Origin: Deltaproteobacteria bacterium
GTDB lineage: Bacteria > Desulfobacterota > Desulfobulbia > Desulfobulbales > Desulfocapsaceae
Length of the DNA: 12,529 bases
NCBI GenBank assembly: GCA_021779275.1
Contig: JAJYAX010000011.1
Location: 1 to 12,529 of the forward strand
Reading direction: 5' to 3'
Shown here: piece by piece, positions 7,018-12,529 of the stretch
How the letters are laid out: the number at the start of each line of letters is the position of its first letter
Position numbering within the stretch: the first letter of the stretch is position 1
Notes under the pieces: generated by a model
Database searches by the model: none
Told to the model about the DNA's origin: nothing
Seen by the model: only the letters and a program-made list of their open reading frames with translations
Program-made: the position numbers and the translations under genes

Positions 7018-8211
7018 ATGCTGCGCGTGGCTATAAAGATGCTTGTGGGGGATCGGGCTAAATACATAGGCTTGTTATTCGGAATTGCATTTACCTCCTT
7101 CCTTATCACCTTTGCCGCATCATATTTTTGTGGCTTCATGACGCGTGGCTTTGCGTTGATTTCAGAGAATCCGGAAGCAAGTGTCTGGGTTATGGACCCA
7201 GCGGTGAATTCAGTGGAACAGACGACTAATATTCCACAGATGGCTCTCTATCGAGTTCGCAGTGTTGAAGGGGTATCGTCTGCCGTGCCGCTGGCCATGG
7301 GATCTGCGGATGTAAAGTTTCCGAACGGACAGTCACAACCTGTTCAGGTTGTTGGCGTGGATGATGTCACATTGACGGGGCTTCCTTTCTTGAAAGGTAA
7401 TCTTTCCCCAGGAGAATTGCGCGCTCCCGGTGCGGCCATCGTAGCGGCAGGGGGAACAAGCGGTAAATTGGAAACACCTCAACGCAAAATCGATCAATGG
7501 CCATACGGAGCGCCGCATCTTAATGTGCCAACGCGACCATTGGCGCCGGGAGATGAGTTGCAAATCAATGATGTCCGGATTGTGATCAAGGGGTGGGCTC
7601 AGGCTTTGCCCCGGTTTCCCCCTCGCCCCTTACTCTATACGACCTATTCCAATGCATCACGCATACTTCCGTCTGAGCGCAACCGGTTAACTTTTGTTCT
7701 GGCAACTGCCGCTCCGGGTGTATCCCCGACCGTCCTGGCTGCCCGCATTCAGGCAAGAACGGGATTAAGAGCCCGAACGGCGAATGATTTCAAAAACGAT
7801 ACTGTTCGGTGGTATTTGATTAATTCTGAAGATGTCGGTGATATCGCTTCTATGCTCTCGCTGGCGATTACCGTAGGATTTGGTGTAACCGGGGTTATGC
7901 TTTACATGTTCACAACCGAAAATCTCAGACAGTACGCAGTCCTTAATGTGATGGGTGCGCCAGCCGGGATGCTTATAGGTATGATCTTAGCTCAAGCTGG
8001 GCTGTGTGCCTTTCTAGGCACGGGATTGGGCTTGGGCCTGTGTGGTATTGTTGGTCAGATGGTATCAAGTGCCGAGTACCCTTTTCGCATGATGTGGTTC
8101 ACACCTTTGCTGGGAGTGGGTATGGTCATGCTGGTAAGTCTTGTCGCTGCTGCTATTAGTGCCCGGCCTCTACTCAGGTTGCAGCCCGCCGTTGTCTTCA
8201 CGGCTCGTTAG
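7018..8211 (+). CDS. ABC transporter permease, MacB/FtsX-like (DevC type)
   Basis: The 397-residue protein has the four-helix plan of MacB/FtsX/DevC permeases. One transmembrane segment lies near the N-terminus (about residues 15-40), followed by a large periplasmic domain of about 230 residues. Three further helices lie at about 275-300, 315-345 and 357-387. The last part, with its G-rich helices and the closing ARPLLRLQPAVVF segment, matches the FtsX-like permease domain. It would dimerise and work with the ATPase and adaptor encoded just upstream to move a substrate from the periplasm or inner membrane outward. The ATG follows directly on the adaptor stop and is preceded by a strong AAAGGAGG site at 7004-7011. 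The right-hand helix-turn-helix relic starts 15 bp after the TAG stop, in the same reading frame. The substrate is unknown. Confidence 0.88.
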   Translation: MLRVAIKMLVGDRAKYIGLLFGIAFTSFLITFAASYFCGFMTRGFALISENPEASVWVMDPAVNSVEQTTNIPQMALYRVRSVEGVSSAVPLAMGSADVKFPNGQSQPVQVVGVDDVTLTGLPFLKGNLSPGELRAPGAAIVAAGGTSGKLETPQRKIDQWPYGAPHLNVPTRPLAPGDELQINDVRIVIKGWAQALPRFPPRPLLYTTYSNASRILPSERNRLTFVLATAAPGVSPTVLAARIQARTGLRARTANDFKNDTVRWYLINSEDVGDIASMLSLAITVGFGVTGVMLYMFTTENLRQYAVLNVMGAPAGMLIGMILAQAGLCAFLGTGLGLGLCGIVGQMVSSAEYPFRMMWFTPLLGVGMVMLVSLVAAAISARPLLRLQPAVVFTAR

Positions 8212-8226
8212 ACCTTACGCTGTTTT

Positions 8227-8306
8227 CCTAAGGAAATGACCAAGAATTTTGGTGTTTCTGATCCACACCAACCAGCACGGCTGGACCAGATTGACCAGCC
8301 ACAATG
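8227..8306 (+). pseudogene. Relic of a helix-turn-helix coding segment (right copy)
   Basis: The frame reads PKEMTKNFGVSDP before losing similarity and ends at a TGA. It is the counterpart of the left relic: bases 8227-8265 match 5214-5252 at 32 of 39 positions, and the peptide keeps PK-x-x-x-KN-x-GVS-x-P. The second, recognition-helix half of the motif is lost. There is no start codon of its own; the frame is continuous with that of the exporter permease beyond its TAG stop, probably by chance. Confidence 0.5.
8279..8300 (+). repeat. Inverted repeat downstream of the exporter operon
   Basis: GGCTGG at 8279-8284 and CCAGCC at 8295-8300 form a six-base perfect stem with a ten-base loop. There is no T-run after it, so it is not a classical terminator on either strand. 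It could be a relic of a mobile-element end or a chance structure. Confidence 0.3.
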
Positions 8307-8387
8307 AGGCATGAAAGTTCGTCATTTCAATAGGGCAAGGCTGGTATTCAAACAAGACTTTCATATAAACTATCGGACGCCAGCTCC

Positions 8388-8413
8388 AGCAAACGCTTAG
8401 CGTGCTATTTTTT
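8388..8413 (+). terminator. Candidate rho-independent terminator for the ABC exporter operon
   Basis: The sequence AGC-AA-ACGC-TTA-GCGT-GCT can fold into a seven-pair stem with a two-base bulge and a three-base loop, and is followed by A and six T residues at 8408-8413. It lies about 180 bp after the permease stop. The other contents of 8212-8442 are the helix-turn-helix relic and a small inverted repeat; no gene was seen there. Confidence 0.4.
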
Positions 8414-8427
8414 CCTTTCGTGAGCAG

Positions 8428-8441
8428 ACCCCATGTGGGGT
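8428..8441 (-). other. Short perfect hairpin just after the mtnA stop
   Basis: ACCCC-ATGT-GGGGT is a five-base-pair stem with a four-base loop placed one base beyond the mtnA stop on the minus strand. No T-run follows on that strand, so intrinsic termination is doubtful; it may protect the 3' end of the transcript or be incidental. Confidence 0.25.
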
Positions 8442-8442
8442 G

Positions 8443-9546
8443 TTAATAGCACCCCGGGAACATCTGCCGGATCGCCTCTTTTTCAGCGGCGACGATCCCC
8501 CTCTCGGTGATCAGGCCGGTAACCAGCCTGGCGGGCGTCACGTCAAAGCTGTAATTGGCGGCCTTGGTGCCGGGAGCCGCCAGGCTGACCGTCTCCATCC
8601 TGCCGCCTATCGTCATCCCGGTGAGTGCGGTGATCTCCTCGCCGGATCGCTCCTCGATGGGGATGTCGCCGCCGTTCTCCAGACTCCAGTCGAAGGTCGA
8701 AGAGGGCAGGGCGACATAAAAGGGGATGTTGTTGTCCCGTGCCGCCAGGGCCTTCAGGTAGGTGCCGATCTTATTGGCGACGTCTCCGGAGCAGGTGGTG
8801 CGGTCGGTCCCGACAATGACCAGATCCACCTCTCCCCGCTGCATCAGGTGGCCGCCGGCGTTGTCGGTGATCAGGGTGTTGGGGATGTTTTCCTGCTGCA
8901 GTTCCCAGGCCGTCAGTCTCGATCCCTGGTTCCAGGGCCGCGTCTCATCCACCCAGACATGTAGGGGGATCCCGGCATCCCGGGCCGCATAGATCGGCGC
9001 CGTGGCGCTGCCGAAATCGACAAAGGCCAGCCATCCCGCATTGCAGTGGGTCAGGATATTGACCGGACGGCCCTTCTTTTTCCTGCTGATCTCCGCAATG
9101 AGTGACAGGCCGTGCCGGCCGATCCTCCGGCAGAAATCCGCATCCTCGTCGGCTATGGCGCAGGCTGTCCTGAATGCCTCCTCTCTCTTTTCCTCCGGCG
9201 TCTGTCTTTGCCCCATGGCCCCGAGGACCCGGTCAACCGCCCAGCCCAGGTTTCGGGCCGTCGGCCGACTGTCGCGGAGCCTGCCACCGGCCTCTGCCAT
9301 CTCCTGGTCGAATCTCCCCGCAGAGGCATGGACGGACGCCAGGTACATGCCGAAGCCGGCGGTGGCGCCGATCAGGCCAGCCCCTCTGACATGCATATCC
9401 TTGATGGCGATACGTGCGGCCTCGACGTCTGTGAGCCGTTCTATGACAAATCTGTGAGGAAGCTGCCGCTGGTCAATAATGCAGACCGCCGCCGGTTGGT
9501 CCGGGTCGGGCCATATTGTTCTATACTCGTGGTTGCCTATTTTCAT
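8443..9546 (-). CDS. mtnA: S-methyl-5-thioribose-1-phosphate isomerase
   Basis: The 367-residue product isomerises the aldose 5-methylthioribose-1-phosphate to the ketose 5-methylthioribulose-1-phosphate in methionine salvage or related methylthioadenosine pathways in the cytosol. It shows the eIF2B-alpha-like fold signatures: RGAGLIG at about residues 54-60 (canonical RGAPAIG), the catalytic cysteine C168 in THCNAGW, VDETRP at 200-205, and the catalytic aspartate D248 in GTDR followed by GDVANKIGTY at 254-263. The THCNAGWLAFVDFG form differs from the common CNTGALAT form and resembles a subgroup I recall from Rhodospirillum-like organisms. The ATG at 9546 is chosen because GGAAG lies just upstream and MKIGNHEYRTIW is the normal N-terminus; an in-frame GTG at 9561 would add five residues but its ribosome-binding site would be too close. 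No other salvage genes are in the window. A role in a purely salvage or a shunt pathway cannot be decided. Confidence 0.9.
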   Translation of the reverse strand: MKIGNHEYRTIWPDPDQPAAVCIIDQRQLPHRFVIERLTDVEAARIAIKDMHVRGAGLIGATAGFGMYLASVHASAGRFDQEMAEAGGRLRDSRPTARNLGWAVDRVLGAMGQRQTPEEKREEAFRTACAIADEDADFCRRIGRHGLSLIAEISRKKKGRPVNILTHCNAGWLAFVDFGSATAPIYAARDAGIPLHVWVDETRPWNQGSRLTAWELQQENIPNTLITDNAGGHLMQRGEVDLVIVGTDRTTCSGDVANKIGTYLKALAARDNNIPFYVALPSSTFDWSLENGGDIPIEERSGEEITALTGMTIGGRMETVSLAAPGTKAANYSFDVTPARLVTGLITERGIVAAEKEAIRQMFPGCY

Positions 9547-9738
9547 GTTCTTCCGGGTCACTCTCTGGTTGGGGAATCTTCTGTAAACATTGAGCCGATT
9601 TCTTCCTCAACGTACAGCGGAACGGCGCAAATGTAAATATGCGCCTCGGAAGGACATGTTCCGGTGGCTATGATCCTCTTTGCCGACACGGTGGCTCCTC
9701 AGGTGACCACCTATCTTTTCTTCTCTTTGTCGAAGAGA

Positions 9739-9752
9739 GACAAAATTGTCAT
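9739..9752. repeat. Inverted-repeat partner (left) near amtB promoter
   Basis: GACAAAATTGTCAT at 9739-9752 is the reverse complement, with one mismatch in 14, of ATGTCAATTTTGTC at 9947-9960. Internally it is a dyad, GACAA-N2-TTGTC. Related shorter copies lie at 9871-9881 (ATGACAAATTG) and 9898-9906 (TGTCATTTG). The spacing brackets the sigma-54-like promoter. Confidence 0.45.
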
Positions 9753-9854
9753 TTGATAATTATTTTATTACAAGGATGTTTTGTTGTCCGGCCCCGGCTA
9801 GGTAAAAATATAATTAAATGCCGTGATATCAGTATATAAAAATATTGGAGAAAT

Positions 9855-9871
9855 CTGGCACGCTCTTTGGA
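9855..9871 (+). promoter_or_regulatory. Sigma-54-like (-24/-12) promoter of the amtB-PII-glnD operon
   Basis: CTGGCACGCTCTTTGGA matches the RpoN consensus: a perfect TGGCACG at the -24 element and TTGG at -12, with GG and GG ten bases apart where GG-N10-GC is canonical, so one -12 base is off. Transcription would start about 12 bases downstream, near 9882, leaving a leader of about 150 bases before the amtB start. Sigma-54 control with NtrC-type activation is well established for amtB/glnK operons in proteobacteria, which supports the call. Confidence 0.65.
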
Positions 9872-9946
9872 TGACAAATTGCGCCTATTGAAATACGTGT
9901 CATTTGTGTTATTCTCGAAATCCTTTGATTTGGACTAGTGACGAAA

Positions 9947-9960
9947 ATGTCAATTTTGTC
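9947..9960. repeat. Inverted-repeat partner (right) in the amtB leader
   Basis: ATGTCAATTTTGTC pairs with GACAAAATTGTCAT at 9739-9752 (13 of 14 complementary). It falls inside the expected amtB 5' leader, downstream of the likely transcription start, and so could act as a DNA operator or in RNA. Confidence 0.4.
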
Positions 9961-10029
9961 GCTGGCTATGTGGTCGGAGGTGGTTGGGAGACCCGGTTCC
10001 GGCCTTTTAACAACATGAGGAGAACACAA

Positions 10030-11256
10030 ATGAACAAGGCGGATACCGCGTTTGTTCTGGCGGCGGCAGGGCTCGTCCTGCTAATGACGCCGGGACTGGC
10101 TCTGTTTTACGGCGGGATGGTGCGCGGCAAGAATGTGCTGGGGACGATCATGCAGAGTCTCTTTCTGATCGCCCTGATAAGCATTGAGTGGGTGTATCTC
10201 GGCTATTCCATGTCGTTCGGGCCGGATGTCGGGGGCGTTATCGGCAACCTGTCGTGGTTCGCCCTGCACGGGGTGACAAATGCCCCCAGCGCGGATTATG
10301 CCACAACCATCCCGCAGACGGTGTTTATGGTCTACCAGTGCATGTTTGCGATTATTACCCCGGCGCTGATCACCGGAGCGCTGGCGGAAAGGGTGCGCTT
10401 TGTCCCCTTTCTGGTCTTTTCCCTGCTGTGGGCGATTTTAGTGTACAACCCGGTCTGCCACTGGCTCTGGGGGAAGGGCGGCTGGCTGGGAGCGGACGGT
10501 CTCGGCGTGCTTGATTTTGCAGGCGGTCTGGTCGTGCATGTGACCTGCGGCGCGGCCGCCCTGGCCGGCGTCCTGGTCCTTGGGCCCCGGAAAGGATATG
10601 GCAAGACCAGTTTCATGCCGCATAATCTGCCGATGACCATGCTGGGAACCGGACTGCTCTGGTTCGGCTGGTTCGGCTTTAACGGGGGTTCGGCCCTGGC
10701 CGCCAACGAGGTCGCCGCCACCGCCTTTGTCGCCACCCATTTTGCCGGGATGTCGGCCATGTTGATGTGGGTGGTGATGGAATGGTTTACCCAGGGCCGG
10801 GCCACGACCTTGGGCGCTGCCTCGGGGGCGATTGCCGGCCTGGCCACGGTCACGCCGGCGGCGGGCTTTGTCGGCCCGAATGCGGCTGTAATGATAGGTA
10901 TTATTGCAGGCATTGTGTGTTTTACGGCGGTCAATGCCAAAAATCGCTTCAAGCTCGATGACTCCCTTGATGTGGTCGGGATCCATGGCGTCGGCGGGAT
11001 GATAGGCACACTCTGTCTAGGGATTTTCGCCTCCAAGGCGGTGAACCCCGCCGGAGTCGACGGGCTCCTGGCGGGCAGTTCGGTCCAGTTGGTCAAACAG
11101 GCGGCCGGTGTCGGCGTTGTCGGTGTCTATACCTTTGTGGTCAGCTGGATCCTTTTTAAAAGCATACATGTCCTTCTCGGACTCAGGCTTACCGATGAGG
11201 CGGAGGTTGTGGGTATGGACTCAACCGAGCATTCCGAGACGGCATATAATAATTAA
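10030..11256 (+). CDS. amtB: Ammonium transporter AmtB
   Basis: This 408-residue inner-membrane channel imports ammonium and is gated by PII. The twin pore histidines are H170 (in LDFAGGLVVHVTCG, with the structural aspartate D162) and H319 (in VVGIHGVGG). The phenylalanine gate is represented by F106 and F215, and GALAER and WFGWFGFNGG are the expected family motifs. Eleven transmembrane helices fit the hydrophobic pattern. The cytosolic C-terminal tail LTDEAEVVGMDSTEHSETAY is the normal PII-interaction region. The ATG at 10030 is preferred, with GAGGAG seven bases upstream; an in-frame GTG at 9904 would add 42 non-conserved residues and lies within the leader. No cleavable signal peptide is evident. 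It is preceded by a sigma-54-like promoter and followed by a decayed second amtB tail, a strong hairpin and the PII gene, so it very likely leads a nitrogen-regulated operon. Confidence 0.96.
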   Translation: MNKADTAFVLAAAGLVLLMTPGLALFYGGMVRGKNVLGTIMQSLFLIALISIEWVYLGYSMSFGPDVGGVIGNLSWFALHGVTNAPSADYATTIPQTVFMVYQCMFAIITPALITGALAERVRFVPFLVFSLLWAILVYNPVCHWLWGKGGWLGADGLGVLDFAGGLVVHVTCGAAALAGVLVLGPRKGYGKTSFMPHNLPMTMLGTGLLWFGWFGFNGGSALAANEVAATAFVATHFAGMSAMLMWVVMEWFTQGRATTLGAASGAIAGLATVTPAAGFVGPNAAVMIGIIAGIVCFTAVNAKNRFKLDDSLDVVGIHGVGGMIGTLCLGIFASKAVNPAGVDGLLAGSSVQLVKQAAGVGVVGVYTFVVSWILFKSIHVLLGLRLTDEAEVVGMDSTEHSETAYNN

Positions 11257-11276
11257 ACTTGTAACATTCACGGGTC

Positions 11277-11417
11277 TCATTCATTATAGTGAAAACAGTG
11301 GACGCTGTCCTTGGTCTTCGTGTAAAAACCGGGGATGAGGTCCAGGGATCTGATGTGACCGGGCAGTTCCAGCGTGGATATTTATTCGGGGAAATTGTTC
11401 TGCAATCTATTGGTTAA
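11277..11417 (+). pseudogene. Remnant of the 3' end of a second amtB gene
   Basis: In the gap after amtB one frame reads SFIIVKTVDAVLGLRV, then KTGDEVQGSDVTGQFQRGY, and closes at a TAA at 11415-11417. This resembles the final helix and cytosolic tail of AmtB proteins (the usual pattern is a helix, then a VDA-x-x-GLRV turn, then acidic residues, then G-x-D and a terminal GY or AY). The intact gene just upstream ends SWILFKSIHVLLGLRL, then TDEAEVVGMDSTEHSETAY. The remnant is closer to the usual AmtB form (VDAVLGLRV) than to the neighbour, so it looks like the tail of a separate amtB copy rather than a recent duplication. No start codon or upstream part is left. Whether it is translated is doubtful. 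Confidence 0.6.
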
Positions 11418-11810
<393 letters not shown>

Positions 11811-11820
11811 CCTAAGGCGT

Positions 11821-12529
11821 ATGAAATCACCTCTGCATGCGCAACGTGAGGCCCTGGAGGAACTGTGGGAGCAGGGCCTGAGCGGTCATTCTCTGCTCCG
11901 CAGCCACAGCCGGCTGGTGGACGAGTTCATCCTGGAGTCATTCCAGGCGACGGAGGTGGCCGGGGCCGCCGAGTCGGTTGCCCTGGTTGCCCTCGGGGGA
12001 TATGGACGGCAGGAGCTGTTTCCGTTTTCGGATATCGACCTGATGATCCTTTATCGTCCCGGTATTGCAGATGAAATAGGAAGGGTAACTGATGCCGTTC
12101 TCTACCCGCTCTGGGATACGGGGCTCGATGTCGGTCATGGCGTGCGTACCGTGCAGGAGTCCCTCCAGCATGCAGGCGACGATTTTTTCTTCAGGGTGGC
12201 GATGCTGGACGCGCGCCTGATAGGCGGCTCCCAGCTCCTCTTTTTTGAACTGCTTTCCGGGTATAAAGAGAAATTCGTCGAGGGCGAGCGGGAAGAATTT
12301 GTCCGGAGCATGAAGATCTTCCGGGATGAGCGGCGCACCCGTTTCGGCAGCCACAGCTATCTGCTGGAGCCCAATATCAAAGAGGGCAAAGGGGGGCTGA
12401 GGGATATCCAGGCCATGCTCTGGACCGCCAAGGTGGTCTTCGGGCTGGAGGGGCTGACCGGGATCGTCAATGCCGGCATCCTGCTGGAACAGGAACAGAT
12501 GGATTTCGTCAATTCCTGGGAGGCGCTGA
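11821..12529 (+). CDS. glnD: Bifunctional uridylyltransferase/uridylyl-removing enzyme (partial)
   Basis: Only the first 236 residues of GlnD are present; the gene runs off the right edge and no stop is met. GlnD senses glutamine and adds or removes UMP on the PII T-loop tyrosine. The nucleotidyltransferase core is clear: GGYGRQELFPFSDIDL at residues 59-74, with D71 and D73 as metal ligands. The later EPNIKEGKGGLRDI segment is the conserved family motif joining to the central domain. The HD and ACT domains would lie beyond the window. The ATG at 11821 follows the PII stop by ten bases and has AAGG upstream. Its place directly after the PII gene puts the modifying enzyme in the same operon as its substrate, unlike the separate location in enteric bacteria. 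Confidence 0.95.
   Translation, partial: MKSPLHAQREALEELWEQGLSGHSLLRSHSRLVDEFILESFQATEVAGAAESVALVALGGYGRQELFPFSDIDLMILYRPGIADEIGRVTDAVLYPLWDTGLDVGHGVRTVQESLQHAGDDFFFRVAMLDARLIGGSQLLFFELLSGYKEKFVEGEREEFVRSMKIFRDERRTRFGSHSYLLEPNIKEGKGGLRDIQAMLWTAKVVFGLEGLTGIVNAGILLEQEQMDFVNSWEAL

Larger units (their letters stand above)
9547..10029. promoter_or_regulatory. Divergent regulatory region between mtnA and amtB
   Basis: This 483-base stretch holds no convincing gene. The half near mtnA has several inverted repeats: GGCGCA-N10-TGCGCC at 9624-9645, AGGTG-N2-CACCT at 9701-9712 and TCTCTT-N5-AAGAGA at 9722-9738. It also has GGTGGCT twice in direct orientation, at 9663-9669 and 9690-9696. On the minus strand, GGTGG of the 9701-9712 dyad could pair alternatively with either of two CCACC copies. 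The half near amtB is AT-rich and holds the sigma-54-like promoter and a group of ATGACAA-like motifs. Palindromes 140-160 bases upstream of the promoter lie at a plausible distance for an enhancer-binding regulator such as NtrC, but none matches the NtrC consensus as I know it. Confidence 0.55.

Noticed and set aside
8209..8306. Stop-codon readthrough extending the exporter permease into the right relic
   Set aside because: The frame happens to continue after TAG, but one frame in three would; the extension matches the left relic, not the permease family.
9600..9740. Known SAM, SAH, cobalamin or c-di-GMP riboswitch
   Set aside because: None of the conserved core sequences I know for these classes could be matched by eye on either strand.
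9904..10029. N-terminal extension of AmtB from a GTG at 9904
   Set aside because: The 42 extra residues are not hydrophobic or signal-like, lie within the expected leader, and a strong ribosome-binding site precedes the ATG at 10030.
10332..11096. Minus-strand open frame of 254 codons opposite amtB
   Set aside because: The amtB reading is certain; the opposite frame is repetitive in A, P, T and S and shows no domain.

Overview
The window reads as a chromosomal segment of a GC-rich Gram-negative bacterium, most likely a deltaproteobacterium (Desulfobacterota, perhaps a Desulfobulbus-like lineage). This placement is an inference from gene content: the paired cofC-like and mftF-like glycosyltransferases, the UPF0280/ApbE-like protein, a PilZ protein beside algC/algA-type genes, a 'CNAGW'-type MtnA, and a sigma-54-like promoter ahead of amtB. 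No rRNA, tRNA, CRISPR array or intact insertion sequence was seen.

Layout. (1) Positions 1-1040, minus strand: two overlapping glycosyltransferase-like genes of the rSAM/selenodomain-associated types 1 and 2; the second runs off the left edge. (2) Positions 1139-5139, plus strand: a probable operon of a UPF0280 protein, a PilZ (c-di-GMP receptor) protein, phosphomannomutase/phosphoglucomutase and the bifunctional mannose-1-phosphate guanylyltransferase/mannose-6-phosphate isomerase. The last two make GDP-mannose from fructose-6-phosphate, and the PilZ protein suggests that the polysaccharide output is under c-di-GMP control. (3) Positions about 5140-8442: a visibly AT-richer island with a three-gene ABC exporter operon (ATPase, HlyD-type adaptor, MacB/FtsX-type permease). 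It is bounded on both sides by related relics of a helix-turn-helix coding segment in the same orientation, 3,013 bp apart, which suggests lateral acquisition. (4) Positions 8443-9546, minus strand: mtnA, for methionine salvage or methylthioadenosine metabolism. (5) Positions 9547-10029: a long AT-rich regulatory stretch with a sigma-54-like promoter and several related short motifs. (6) Positions 10030-12529, plus strand: a nitrogen-control operon of amtB, a decayed 3' fragment of a second amtB, a strong intercistronic hairpin, a PII gene and the start of glnD.

How the genes work together. AmtB imports ammonium, PII (GlnB/GlnK) binds and gates AmtB, and GlnD uridylylates PII, so transporter, sensor and modifying enzyme sit in one transcription unit behind one nitrogen-type promoter. 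The GDP-mannose genes feed surface polysaccharide. The ABC exporter needs an outer-membrane TolC-like partner that is not in this window.

The most notable observations are the paired relics bracketing the ABC cassette and the amtB tail remnant between amtB and the PII gene. I did not find convincing evidence of an entirely new biological system.
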